A DNA stretch of 64,000 bases from Chryseobacterium sp. OSA05B (GTDB taxonomy: Bacteria > Bacteroidota > Bacteroidia > Flavobacteriales > Weeksellaceae): positions 1 to 64,000 of the forward strand of contig NZ_JAHXYH010000008.1 of the NCBI RefSeq assembly GCF_019970065.1. The letters run 5' to 3'. Made by a program: the position numbers and the translations under genes. This document shows positions 19,128 to 28,649 of the stretch, piece after piece. Position 1 is the first letter of the stretch. Each line of letters begins with the position of its first letter. Below the pieces are notes generated by a model. The model did not search any database. It worked only from the letters and a program-made list of their open reading frames with translations, and was not told the DNA's origin.

Positions 19128-20621
19128 TTAATTAGTAGGGCAGGTTTGAGTGTTGAAGCATGCCCATCCTGCTGAAGTTCCGTTTGTATTAATCTGAATG
19201 CAGTCCAGTGTAATGTTATACACCATCATTCCTTCCACCAGATTGGCAGCGGGAATCACTGCAATCTGTACTGAAGTAAGCCTATTGGGAACAAAGCCTT
19301 TAGTTTTGGCTTCCAAAACGGTCCAAGCACCATTTCTTACCATTGGCCAGTTGGCCCCTCCTGAAGGAGCCCCGGCTCGACCAAGAGAGGTTATCCCCAT
19401 AGGAGAAGTCAAACGCGTCCCTACTGTAACTGCTGCTTTATAACATACTGACTGGGTGTCAGTATCTGTAGCGGTATTATTAGTATTGTTAACTTCTGTT
19501 ACATTAGAGGGAGCAGTAATCGTAACAGTATTCAGAAGATTTCCTGTGTAAGAAAGGGGAACGTTTACTACTACCGTATAGGTTATGGTACCTCCGTTAG
19601 GTAAACCGACTAAATCATTGATAGTGCCGGTCTGCGTTCCGGAAACAGAAGTGGTAGAACCACTTGATGTCACTGCGCTATAACTCATGTTTGAAGCCGG
19701 AATTCCAGATGGGACATTATCTAAGACCCTCGCGTTTAACACTCCAAAAGGTCCATTATTACGGGCCACGATCGTGTAAGTAGTTGTACCCCCGGGTATA
19801 TATGTTGAAACCCCATCCGTCTTGGTAATAGAAAGGTCAGTATTGAATATAATAGGCGAAGTAACGCAATGCGCACCATCGAGACTCATACCATTTGGTG
19901 CATCAGAAATGCGAACACGCTCTCCTGTTAAAAGATTAAATTGATAAAAACCTAATCCTGCATTATTAATAGCATAAAATGTCCCTGAATTAGAACTGAA
20001 AGTTGCACCATAATTAAAGCCCGCCCCTGAACCTATTACATTGACAATGCCAGTAGCTGGATTAATAGACTTTAAGGGCCCGCCAAGCTCAATACCATAT
20101 AAAAGTCCTGTTATGGTATTGTATGCAAAATCAGGTAAATTAGAAGGAATAGAAAGAGGAATTGGTGTAGCTATTAAAGTTGTCAAGTTTATTCTGTAGA
20201 TGGGGCTATTAGCAGTATTGTCTTTCACATAATAATTGCCCAAATTATCTATTTCTCCGGCTACATAAGTTGCAATAGGCAAGCCTGTTACTGCTCCATG
20301 AACTGTGGAAGTACCATTGGAATTGATCCTCAAAATAGTATTTGTATTATTTTGCATACCATACATAATGCCATTAAGTGGATTAATCCCAATAGAATTA
20401 TAAGCATTAGATGAGGTTCCAATAGGAATATAGGAGAAAGGGTTAGTTGACGTATCTATATCATATAATGTATCACCTTGTGAAAGATATAATTTATTGT
20501 TCGTACATCCGAATGGTTGAGCCTTTGAAAAAAAAGCGAATAAGAGTACTGTTAATAAAATAAACTTGTTCTTAATAACTTTCTTGTTACCATTGAAATT
20601 GAGGGAAAAGAAATTTGTCAT
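19128..20621 (-). CDS. DUF11 repeat surface protein with N-terminal propeller-like region
   Basis: A 497-residue exported protein. A signal segment covers about residues 15-35 (KFILLTVLLFAFFSKAQPF). Residues 35-250 form a DUF6923-like region (LYLSQGDTLYDIDTSTNPF, NGIMYGMQNNTNTILRINSN). Residues 255-375 form a DUF11 domain (TTTYTIVARNNGPFGVLNAR, then VTEVNNTNNTATD). The C-terminus (GMMVYNITLDCIQINTNG) shares the GMMVYN unit with the next gene, so the two may be related parts of one surface assembly. The role is probably adhesion or envelope decoration, inferred from family type only. Confidence 0.7.
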   Translation of the reverse strand: MTNFFSLNFNGNKKVIKNKFILLTVLLFAFFSKAQPFGCTNNKLYLSQGDTLYDIDTSTNPFSYIPIGTSSNAYNSIGINPLNGIMYGMQNNTNTILRINSNGTSTVHGAVTGLPIATYVAGEIDNLGNYYVKDNTANSPIYRINLTTLIATPIPLSIPSNLPDFAYNTITGLLYGIELGGPLKSINPATGIVNVIGSGAGFNYGATFSSNSGTFYAINNAGLGFYQFNLLTGERVRISDAPNGMSLDGAHCVTSPIIFNTDLSITKTDGVSTYIPGGTTTYTIVARNNGPFGVLNARVLDNVPSGIPASNMSYSAVTSSGSTTSVSGTQTGTINDLVGLPNGGTITYTVVVNVPLSYTGNLLNTVTITAPSNVTEVNNTNNTATDTDTQSVCYKAAVTVGTRLTSPMGITSLGRAGAPSGGANWPMVRNGAWTVLEAKTKGFVPNRLTSVQIAVIPAANLVEGMMVYNITLDCIQINTNGTSAGWACFNTQTCPTN

Positions 20622-20689
20622 CGATTATATTTTAAAATTAAAACTGTTTGTTTTTTAATCATTTTATGCATTACAAATCAAACTAAAAA

Positions 20690-20850
20690 TCGAAAATCAG
20701 CAAAAAAAAGAATCCCCCAACTAGCCCTCTATTTAAAAGAACATTGATAATCAAAACATTATAAATTTACTAATGAAGCCCACTAGTTCTAGAAAAAAAA
20801 GCCTATTCAAAAGGATAATAGATTAAATTTTTCAAAATTCCCTATGTTTC
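20690..20850 (-). repeat. copy 3 of the dispersed repeat (degenerate, back-to-back with copy 4)
   Basis: On the minus strand this carries TGATTATCAATGTT (copy 1: TGATTATCATGTT), then GAGGGCTAGTTGGGGGATTC and eight T. The T run points towards the DUF11 gene start at 20621. The small ORF is broken by stops. Confidence 0.45.
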
Positions 20851-21020
20851 TATTTGGAAACAAACTGAATTGATCTCTGTACACTCATATTAAAAAGTTG
20901 TATAGTTAATTATTACAAGATATCAAATGGATCTTAATTTGTTTCAATATTAGAGGGCCTATTGAGGGGCTATTTTTTATTGAAACTTTAGTTTTATCAC
21001 TTCATTTGTACTCAAACTGA
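20840..21020 (+). repeat. copy 4 of the dispersed repeat
   Basis: On the plus strand this has TTTGGAAACAAACTGAATTG (copy 1: TTTGGAAAAAACTATTG), then GAGGGCCTATTGAGGGGCTA and a T run, then ACTTCATTTGTACT, matching the tail of copy 1 almost exactly. It points towards the gene at 21275. The possible small ORF is interrupted. Confidence 0.5.
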
Positions 21021-21274
21021 ATGTAAAAACAAAGAAACAATGAAAATTAAAATTTTCCACTTCTTATTTAATAGTACTCACTACTTGTAATTTTTTCACT
21101 CTTAAATAGTAGATAAACGCGACTAGTAGAAATAAGGAGCTTTCCATTTTCATAATGCACGATATAACCATTTAACAATCTCCCGATTTTACCTTACTAA
21201 CTAAGAGTTGAGCTTTAGTATAACAGCTGAATTTTATAACTGGTATATAATTAAAATAACCAAACACTCATACT

Positions 21275-23383
21275 ATGAAAAACTATTTAAAACTTGGAAT
21301 TTTATTACTTCCTACGTACACCTACTCACAAGTTGGAATTAATACCACATCACCAAAGGCTTCGCTGGAAATAGCTGCTAAAAACCCTACTGGAATAACA
21401 ACCAATGTAGAAGGTTTAATCATACCACGAGTGGATAGGCAGCGTGCCCAATCTATGGGCGGGGTTGTTACTTCAACCCTTCTGTATGTTGATAACATCA
21501 GTACAGGAACTCAAACTGGAATTGCAGTGAATATTGATGCTACAGGATACTATTATTATAACGGAACTGTATGGACGAAGCTATCAACGTCTGCAGGTAT
21601 TCCCAGTAATATTTATAACACGGACGGATTACTCACAGGGAACAGAATTGTAACTCAGGGTTCTAATACTTTAGCTTTTATTGGAACGGCTAATAATTCT
21701 TTTTCTGTTGACGGAACAACATTGTCAGTGGATGCGGCTAATAATAAAGTTGGTATTGGAACAACAACTCCTGTGGCGTCCCTAGAAATAGGTAATAAAA
21801 CCACAGAGCAAAACCCTAATATAAGACTTCAGTCAAATAGTAATTCATATGGTGCAGGTGGTATTTTAGAATTTAGAGAATTAGACTCAAATTATGGTAT
21901 TAATATAAGACATGAAACTGCTCAAAGCACAGATTTCACGATAGCGGAAGGCTTACATTTTAATGCGGTCTCTGGTACTGAAAATAAAATCAACTCTATA
22001 CTGTCCATAGATCAAACTAATCGTAGGATAGGAATTGGTGCAACTGCACCGTTGAGCAAGTTGGTAGTGAATGGAGATATGCAACTAATCAATGATTTAA
22101 AAGTGGGGGGAAGTCCATCTGTCTTGGGAAATGCAGGCATAACAGGACAGGTTCTTACTTCTGGAGGCGCAGGATCAGCACCAACATGGACAACAGTGTC
22201 AGGAGGTGTTAATAATAACATTTACAATGCAGACGGAACTCTTTTAAATAACCGAACTGTTACCCAAGGAACTAATACTTTGACTTTCACGGGAGGGAAT
22301 GTCACAAATGGATTTTCTATTGATGGAAATACCTTTTCTTTAGATGCACTTAATAATAGATTAGGGATAGGCACAACGACACCTCAGAGAAATATGCATG
22401 TAAACGGAACCTTACAGTTAACCAATGAATTCAATATTGGAGGAAATGCATCTACTGCTGGCAGCGCAGGGACAACAGGACAGGTTCTTACCTCTGGAGG
22501 CGCAGGATCAGCACCAACATGGACCACGATGGCTGCAGATGCAAATATCTACAATACAGATGGCGTGTTGACAAGTGCAAGAACCGTATCGCAAGGAACA
22601 TTTCCTTTATCTTTTACTGGAAATAATGCTGCCAACGGATTTTCTGTTGACGGTACTACATTTTCAGTTGATGCAGCCAATAACAGAATAGGTTTAGGAA
22701 CTATCACTCCTCAAAAAAACCTGCATGTCAATGGTACTTTGCAGGTAACGAATGAGCTGAGCATTGGAGGGAATGCAACAACTGCCGGAAATGCAGGTAT
22801 AGCTGGACAATTCCTTTCTTCCAACGGTCCGGGTGTTGCTCCCACTTGGCAAAGTTTAGCTGGAATTGTACCAACTTCAAATGGTACTGTAATCGCAGTC
22901 AATGGACAGTTATTGATAGCTCAGGAGATAACCGCCCAATTGTCAGCTGACTTTACGATTTCTAGCGCGGTAGCCACTCCTATAGGAAATCTTAATGTAG
23001 AAATTATTGACAATGAAGGTAAATACAATAGTACAGCAACTACTAACTCATTTACTGTATCTTCAAGTGGTGTTTATCAGGTTATACTAAATATGCAACT
23101 ATCCCAAACTGCAGCTTCAAATCCCGTTATAGGAGTTTGGGATGATACAACAGGGGATTGGGTTGTGCGAGGTAATGATCTTTACACGGCAACCGAAGTT
23201 ACTGGCTCTAATTTGCGACGACAAACCTACACAGTGATAACATCTGTTGATATGAATTCTACACATACCTATTCATTTAGGATAGTTGCTTCTGCTGGAA
23301 TTGCCTGTACGGTAAAAGCTTTTAGCGCAGGTGCTACCGGTTCCGGTGCTATCAGCCAAGTAACATTAAAGAGACTAAAATAA
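21275..23383 (+). CDS. tail-fibre-like repeat surface protein with C-terminal C1q-like domain
   Basis: A 702-residue exported protein with a signal peptide (MKNYLKLGILLLPTYTYSQ) and immediately VGINTTSPKASLEI, the usual start of Flavobacteriia fibre-like proteins. At least three repeats follow with the pattern NIYNTDGxLxxxRxVxQG, then FSVDGTTFSVDAANNRxGxG and GTTTPxxNLHVNGTLQ. The last 130 residues form a beta-sandwich with strands such as FTVSSSGVYQVILNMQLSQ, like C1q/TNF-type heads. Two DNA segments (22142-22195 and 22472-22525) are nearly identical. It is probably a trimeric surface fibre. Confidence 0.72.
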   Translation: MKNYLKLGILLLPTYTYSQVGINTTSPKASLEIAAKNPTGITTNVEGLIIPRVDRQRAQSMGGVVTSTLLYVDNISTGTQTGIAVNIDATGYYYYNGTVWTKLSTSAGIPSNIYNTDGLLTGNRIVTQGSNTLAFIGTANNSFSVDGTTLSVDAANNKVGIGTTTPVASLEIGNKTTEQNPNIRLQSNSNSYGAGGILEFRELDSNYGINIRHETAQSTDFTIAEGLHFNAVSGTENKINSILSIDQTNRRIGIGATAPLSKLVVNGDMQLINDLKVGGSPSVLGNAGITGQVLTSGGAGSAPTWTTVSGGVNNNIYNADGTLLNNRTVTQGTNTLTFTGGNVTNGFSIDGNTFSLDALNNRLGIGTTTPQRNMHVNGTLQLTNEFNIGGNASTAGSAGTTGQVLTSGGAGSAPTWTTMAADANIYNTDGVLTSARTVSQGTFPLSFTGNNAANGFSVDGTTFSVDAANNRIGLGTITPQKNLHVNGTLQVTNELSIGGNATTAGNAGIAGQFLSSNGPGVAPTWQSLAGIVPTSNGTVIAVNGQLLIAQEITAQLSADFTISSAVATPIGNLNVEIIDNEGKYNSTATTNSFTVSSSGVYQVILNMQLSQTAASNPVIGVWDDTTGDWVVRGNDLYTATEVTGSNLRRQTYTVITSVDMNSTHTYSFRIVASAGIACTVKAFSAGATGSGAISQVTLKRLK

Positions 23384-23730
23384 CCATTCCTCGGAATGGT
23401 TACATCAAGATAATGTCTTTCATTTTCTTCCTAAAGGAAATTTCATGACACTAAATTTTGATTTTGCCAAGAGAATGTCAGTAATTATAAGTTGATGCTG
23501 GCTTGATAAAATCTCAATTGGTTCTGGCACCCAGTTGAAAGACATAAAAAGAAATCTATCCTCAAATAAAAGATAAAATTTAATACAACATCTTACAGAA
23601 AGCATGCATGTGATATTTGGGGATTTATCTAACTCAGAAAAGTTTACTATCATGCACTTAGCTAGGATATAGCCGGAAAATGTAATTTTAATATGCTTAC
23701 TCCATGGGAACACCACCTGTTGCTTACTTG
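23384..23730. other. intergenic region with a doubtful ORF
   Basis: Directly after the fibre gene a short inverted repeat (ACCATTCC TCG GGAATGGT, about 23382-23401) may act as a terminator. On the minus strand 23420-23716 is open for 98 codons (includes FNWVPEPIEILSSQHQLIIT). It looks partly protein-like, but has no recognisable family and I do not call it a gene. Confidence 0.35.
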
Positions 23731-24549
23731 CTACAAAAAGTAAGCGGCCATGTCCCGTTGATGTACACCCTTATTCAATTCTTTTTTTAACGAGATAATA
23801 ACCGGTTTGGAAAAATCACCTTTGTAGTATAAGTGAATTCTGGTGGATCGCAAGTCTGCAGCTATTGAATAGTTGGATACAATATCATGAGTATCTGTCT
23901 GTGCAGTTTTTTCCAGTAAAGAAACCACATCTTTTAAGTAATAATCCTTCTCTACGGACAGATACCGGAGTGCAGTATCTCTACGCACGCAAGGCTCATA
24001 ATGGTTGCTAACAGGATAATTGGTAAGTGCAAAATTTCTGGTTGTCCGCCTCATGATGTAACTCCCGTGAACAACCGCATAATCTCCTTTGGCGTCACCG
24101 ACAAATAATTGTGCCGCGGTCAATTTTACAAGATTAAACTTTGAAATATAGTCTATAGCTTCATCTACCGTTTTGCATTTTCTAAGCACATCGGTTATTA
24201 CTTCCTCGCTTCTGTCCAGTCTATTCCGTTTCCTTGTGAACGGAATCTCATTTATTGCGGTGTAATCCATTAACAGTCCATATTCATTCATTCCACCTTG
24301 TGGATTCTTGTACATCAGATGATTTATCTTTTCATCAGATGAAAGTTCGGTCCAGATCATATAACCATATTGATTCCTGAGCCTGGGATAATACCATAAC
24401 CTGTAGGTAAGCGAGGGCATCTCATCTTCATTGTTACCGACCCAAACATGTTTTCCGTCATTGGCCATAAATATCGTACATGCCTTATAATCTACGACAG
24501 TTATCATCCCTGTAATTATCCAAAGAATGATATAAATTTTACGTTTCAT
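23731..24549 (-). CDS. linear amide C-N hydrolase (Ntn-type, choloylglycine hydrolase family)
   Basis: A 272-residue exported protein. Residues 1-23 form a signal segment, and the expected mature N-terminus is Cys24 (YKAC TIFMAND), the catalytic nucleophile of the penicillin V acylase / bile salt hydrolase superfamily. Other family features are NNEDEMP near residue 38 and GGMNEYGLLMDYTAIN near 85-100. The reaction is hydrolysis of a linear amide bond; substrates in the family include penicillin V, bile salts and acyl-homoserine lactones, so the true one cannot be told. It is transcribed divergently from the AraC-type regulator at 24786, which may control it. Confidence 0.75.
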   Translation of the reverse strand: MKRKIYIILWIITGMITVVDYKACTIFMANDGKHVWVGNNEDEMPSLTYRLWYYPRLRNQYGYMIWTELSSDEKINHLMYKNPQGGMNEYGLLMDYTAINEIPFTRKRNRLDRSEEVITDVLRKCKTVDEAIDYISKFNLVKLTAAQLFVGDAKGDYAVVHGSYIMRRTTRNFALTNYPVSNHYEPCVRRDTALRYLSVEKDYYLKDVVSLLEKTAQTDTHDIVSNYSIAADLRSTRIHLYYKGDFSKPVIISLKKELNKGVHQRDMAAYFL

Positions 24550-24785
24550 AATGGTTTTGATATACCTGCAAATTTACCATCCAACTTACATCTGACTGTT
24601 CGTATTTACCCACAAGAACATATTTACCTCGATTTCTCTGGGTTATGTGGGTATAAAAAAATTTCGGCAACACAATACTATAATATACTGTTTAATAAAT
24701 ATTTATATAAAAAGAAATACTATTTCTCTTCCTATTTTTACAAGATTTTGTACTTTTATTCAGGAATATTTAAATATTACTTTAC

Positions 24786-25901
24786 ATGAATGCCTTTCTG
24801 ATGTGCTTTTCTGCTGGTGGCTGTCTCCTTTGGAGCTTTTTGCTTTTTTTCTCTCCTTGGGGACAAAATTTAAAGGCTAACAGATGGCTGGCGGTGTTTT
24901 TCTTTCTGATGGGAATCTCATTTTTAGAAATAAGTTTCGGAGAATGGGCGGAACGTTTTACTCAGATCAGAATAGGTCTTAACTCCTTTCAGTTTATTAT
25001 GGCACCAAGTCTTTTTCTAAGTACAGTAAGTTTCGTAAATCCTAATAAATCTTTTGGCAGGAAAGACTTGCTCCATTTTTTGCCATTCCTGATTTTTTTA
25101 GTAATTGTACTTCTTGGATTTCCGAGCAGTACGAACCCTATGGTCATAAAAATTTTCAGCATAGGTTCTACAGATTTCCTACTTCGTGACCTTTTACCTT
25201 TACAGTTGGCAGTATATATTATTCTAAGTTATCTTGTGTTAATCCACCATAAACGAAACCTGCGTATCTTAAAAACATCTGCCTCAGAAACAAACTACAG
25301 TTGGCTTGGGTATTTTTTATTGGTATTGACTTTTGTACTGTTTTTCTGGATAAATGACGCCTTAATTGGCCAAACCTTAATGCTCAAAGCAATGCCAATC
25401 GCATATACGAGCGCTGTTTTTTTTCTTGCCAGCTATTCTATTAAACAGCACCATACTCTTGAATTTAATACGAAGCAATTAATAGAGAACCCTTCTCTCC
25501 TTGAAATATCCCCATACGAACCTCCTAAAAAAAAAGCAAGACTTAACAAAGCAGAGTTATCTGAGTTATCCGTAGAGCTAAACAAATTGATGCATGAAGA
25601 AAACATTTTCTTAGATAATGAGCTAAGTCTTCCCATTTTAGCAAATAGGCTTGGAATCAGTGTCCACGATGCTTCTTATATGATCAGGGAAGTCACGGGC
25701 AACAATTTTTATAATTATATCAACAGCCAAAGAATTGAACAGTCAAAACGACTCCTGGCTTCCGGAAAGACGGAAAGGCTCAATATGGTTGGAATTGCTT
25801 TTGCTTCGGGGTTTAATTCCAAGACAGCCTTTAATACAGCTTTTAAAAAATTTACCGGAATGTCACCCACCGAGTATACCAGAAACATTTTGAAACGGTA
25901 A
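24786..25901 (+). CDS. AraC-family regulator with N-terminal membrane domain
   Basis: A 371-residue protein. The first 220 residues contain about seven membrane helices (for example FLPFLIFLVIVLLGF, WLGYFLLVLTFVLFFWI). After a linker, residues 265-370 form the two helix-turn-helix units of AraC proteins (LPILANRLGISVHDASYMIR, then FASGFNSKTAFNTAFKKFTG and SPTEYTR). This domain order is common in Bacteroidota and suggests direct sensing of a membrane or external signal. It is divergent from the amidase gene and upstream of the S41 peptidase gene, which starts 74 bases later. Confidence 0.8.
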   Translation: MNAFLMCFSAGGCLLWSFLLFFSPWGQNLKANRWLAVFFFLMGISFLEISFGEWAERFTQIRIGLNSFQFIMAPSLFLSTVSFVNPNKSFGRKDLLHFLPFLIFLVIVLLGFPSSTNPMVIKIFSIGSTDFLLRDLLPLQLAVYIILSYLVLIHHKRNLRILKTSASETNYSWLGYFLLVLTFVLFFWINDALIGQTLMLKAMPIAYTSAVFFLASYSIKQHHTLEFNTKQLIENPSLLEISPYEPPKKKARLNKAELSELSVELNKLMHEENIFLDNELSLPILANRLGISVHDASYMIREVTGNNFYNYINSQRIEQSKRLLASGKTERLNMVGIAFASGFNSKTAFNTAFKKFTGMSPTEYTRNILKR

Positions 25902-25948
25902 ACTTGTTCGGATATATCCAGCGGAACAATCTAAGCTGTTTTTCAGGG

Positions 25949-25956
25949 TAATTTTG
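25949..25956 (+). promoter_or_regulatory. -7 element TAATTTTG before the S41 peptidase gene
   Basis: TAATTTTG fits TAnnTTTG and stands 20 bases before the ATG at 25976. No good TTG was seen at the -33 distance, so the call is weak. Confidence 0.35.
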
Positions 25957-25975
25957 TGTATCAAAAACAATCCCT

Positions 25976-27304
25976 ATGATTTCTACCGCTAAAACAGCAT
26001 TTGCTTACTTTATGTTTTTTATTTTTTTCAGCCAGTTATTTTCTGCTCAGCAGCCAATCGTCAAGTTAACACCCGCAGAGAAAAAACTGGTTATCGACTC
26101 CATTTGCAAAAGGCTTAAAGATATATACATCTTTCCGGAAAAAGCAAAAAAGATGGCAGACGGGATTTCCTACAAATATGATCGCGGCGATTACAATATT
26201 ATTGATGATCCCTCTCAGTTTGCAGGCAAGCTTGCAGCAGACTTAGTAAACATTTCACAAGATCGCCATATCAACATCACCTTTGATCCCATATGGGTAC
26301 AAACAAGCAGGAAAGCAATAAGTAAAAAAGATAGTTTAGAGCTGCTAAGCAGGGATTTCCCCAATGCCCTTGCTGATAATTTCGGATTTAAGACTGTAGA
26401 TATACTAGCCGGTAATATCGGCTATCTCAATCTTACCAGGTTTTATGCCCCGGCATTAGGCGGTGACACGGCAACCTCAGTTATGAATTTTCTCAGCAAT
26501 ACAGAATCAATTATCATCGACCTGCGCCAAAACGACGGAGGGCGCGGTGATATGGTACAGCTGATTGCCAGCTACTTTTTTGAATCTGAACCTATTATGA
26601 TTGCAGACATCTATTCAAGAGAAGATGACCATCATAGGCAGGATTGGACATTGCCTTATTTACCAGGCAAACGTATGCCTGACAAGCCTTTATATTTGCT
26701 GGTCGGACAAGCTACTTTTTCGGCAGCAGAAAGCTTAAGCTATTTTTTGAAGAATCGTAACCGGGCTATACTTGTCGGACAGGTTACAGGGGGTGGCGCA
26801 CATCCTGTCCATCATAAAATTCTTACCGACAGATTTACCCTATTCATTCCTTATGCCCGCTTCATAGATCCAATTACAAACACTGATTGGGAAGGGACTG
26901 GTGTTATACCGGATATTGTCGTATCTGAGAAAGAAGCATTAACTACTGCCCATATTGCAGCACTGGAAGGTGTTGTGAAAGATCAAGCTAAAAGCCGAAG
27001 TAAAACATGGGCATTGGAAGTTGTTAAGGCACGGATAAAGCCCATTGCCATATCCCCTGTAATTTTGAAATCTTATACGGGAAGTTATGCAGGCGGAATT
27101 AGAAAATTGACCTATGAAGAAGGTAAACTATATATTCAGAGAAACGGTGAGCCCAGGTATGAGCTTGTTCCACTATCCGGCAAAACCTTCCATATTGAGG
27201 AACTCCCATATCTTCATATTAAAATCAATACAGAAAACGGTAAAGCCGTCAGTTTAATCAGACAGTACAATGACGGAAGCGACATACAAGATCCCAAAGA
27301 CTAA
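25976..27304 (+). CDS. S41 family peptidase (exported)
   Basis: A 442-residue protein with a signal peptide (ending SAQQP). The N-terminal helical region (LTPAEKKLVIDSICKRLKDI) is that of the Bacteroidota N-domain of S41 proteases. The core has GNIGYLNLTRF, IIIDLRQNDGGRGD and the catalytic serine in ATFSAAES (Ser249), followed by GQVTGGGA. No PDZ domain is apparent. The last 100 residues form a lipocalin-like tail (YTGSYAGGIRKLTYEEGKLY). It probably acts as a periplasmic peptidase. The gene lies just after the AraC-type regulator and before a GLPGLI gene. Confidence 0.8.
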   Translation: MISTAKTAFAYFMFFIFFSQLFSAQQPIVKLTPAEKKLVIDSICKRLKDIYIFPEKAKKMADGISYKYDRGDYNIIDDPSQFAGKLAADLVNISQDRHINITFDPIWVQTSRKAISKKDSLELLSRDFPNALADNFGFKTVDILAGNIGYLNLTRFYAPALGGDTATSVMNFLSNTESIIIDLRQNDGGRGDMVQLIASYFFESEPIMIADIYSREDDHHRQDWTLPYLPGKRMPDKPLYLLVGQATFSAAESLSYFLKNRNRAILVGQVTGGGAHPVHHKILTDRFTLFIPYARFIDPITNTDWEGTGVIPDIVVSEKEALTTAHIAALEGVVKDQAKSRSKTWALEVVKARIKPIAISPVILKSYTGSYAGGIRKLTYEEGKLYIQRNGEPRYELVPLSGKTFHIEELPYLHIKINTENGKAVSLIRQYNDGSDIQDPKD

Positions 27305-27432
27305 GCACTTATATTATTTTTATACTATATCTAGTCTTTAATGAAAAACAATAATTCAAAAATGAAAAACCTTTAGAACAGTTTCTTAACGTTTATCACC
27401 ATCTCTATTTACCCTATTAAAAATTAACACTT

Positions 27433-28269
27433 ATGAAAAGTATTTTTGCTCTGTTAATATGCTTCTTTTTTACATCCATTCAGTCACAGACCTATAGATT
27501 CACTTATCAACTGAAGTACAAAATGGATTCTACAGAAGCGGGTTATGAAAAATTAAATATGCTACTGGACATTAGCCCCGGAGAAGTTAAATTTTATGGA
27601 CAGAATTTACTGGCTACTGATTCCTTGAATAAAAGATTTGGCACAAACAATAGTCATACAGATATGTCAGGCCAAATTGTGAAAAGAAAAATAAACACTT
27701 TTGACAACACTAATTTCATTGCAATAAAAGAAGGTTATTATTCTTTTAAAACCGCAGACAAGCTAACCTGGATTATTTCGGATGAAACAAAAAAAGTGGA
27801 AAATTACACTCTCCAGAAAGCCTCTACCCGATTTGGAGGAAGGAATTGGACTGCATGGTTCTGTAAAGATATTCTTTTTAGCGAAGGCCCCTATAAATTC
27901 CGGGGACTTCCGGGCCTTATTTTTGAGCTTTGGGATTCCGGAGAAAATTTCATTTATCACCTGGTAAAGAGCCAAAAGCTCACAGGCATTTATTCCACTG
28001 ATAATTTTGTAGAATCTAACTTTGGAAATAGAGCAATACCAATCGATGAAAAACAGAAAGTTAAACTAATTAAGGATTTTTACAATGATCCTTTTGCTTT
28101 TGAGCGAAATAATTTCAACAAATCAAATACAAACTTAAAGATTAATATTAACGGAACAGAGATTCATACTGTTGACGAACTGAATAGTCAAACAAAAAAC
28201 ATGCAGCAGGTGATCAGGAAATACAACAATCCTATAGAGATAGATAAAGCTATTCATTTCAAGGAATAA
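27433..28269 (+). CDS. GLPGLI family protein
   Basis: A 278-residue exported protein with a signal peptide (ending SIQSQ). The family signature is complete: ASTRFGGRNWTAWFCKDI, GPYKFRGLPGLIFELWD and a C-terminal helical part (FYNDPFAFERNNF). GLPGLI proteins are a paralogous family of Bacteroidota with no known function, often present in several copies. A broken relative lies at 9911-10385. The gene follows the S41 peptidase by 128 bases on the same strand. Confidence 0.82.
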   Translation: MKSIFALLICFFFTSIQSQTYRFTYQLKYKMDSTEAGYEKLNMLLDISPGEVKFYGQNLLATDSLNKRFGTNNSHTDMSGQIVKRKINTFDNTNFIAIKEGYYSFKTADKLTWIISDETKKVENYTLQKASTRFGGRNWTAWFCKDILFSEGPYKFRGLPGLIFELWDSGENFIYHLVKSQKLTGIYSTDNFVESNFGNRAIPIDEKQKVKLIKDFYNDPFAFERNNFNKSNTNLKININGTEIHTVDELNSQTKNMQQVIRKYNNPIEIDKAIHFKE

Positions 28270-28649
28270 AAATTTTGGTCATAAACTTATCTTTTTGTCT
28301 ATCGGAACTACCTGGTAAATTGACTATTTCTTTCGGAAGATATTTTATCTACTGTTAATGATAGAGGTTTGTTTTAAGAAGGATTTCTATTGGTATTGAA
28401 ATTTTAAAAAATTAATTATAAATAAAACAGCTCTCCAAATTGTAGGAGAGCTGATAAGTAAAGGTGCAAAAATGACGTGTAATTCTGATTCAAATTTATT
28501 GTATATACAATGTCTAATTTATGATTTGAGTCATAAAACATAGTGACTTGTACTTTAAAAACACATAATCTCTTCCTGATTTTTTCGTGTACGCTTTTTA
28601 TTCTAAAGAGATTTTCTTGTTAAAATCACTGATTAAACTTATCATTCAC
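28270..28649. other. intergenic region between convergent genes
   Basis: It holds the terminator-like hairpin at 28424-28453 and otherwise AT-rich sequence without an ORF. Confidence 0.5.
28424..28453 (-). terminator. terminator-like hairpin downstream of the Crp/Fnr gene
   Basis: CAGCTCTCC (28428-28436) pairs perfectly with GGAGAGCTG (28445-28453) around an 8-base loop. On the minus strand four T follow. It is about 200 bases after the stop of the Crp/Fnr gene and about 155 bases after the GLPGLI gene. Confidence 0.5.

Larger units (their letters stand above)
20622..21274. other. intergenic region between divergent surface genes, with paired repeats
   Basis: This 650-base spacer holds two outward-facing diverged copies of the repeat described at 13537-13720. 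It must also contain both promoters. No RNA gene seen. Confidence 0.45.

Noticed and set aside
23420..23716. 98-codon minus-strand ORF as a gene
   Set aside because: Partly protein-like, but no family, no ribosome-binding context I trust; reported only as content of the intergenic region.
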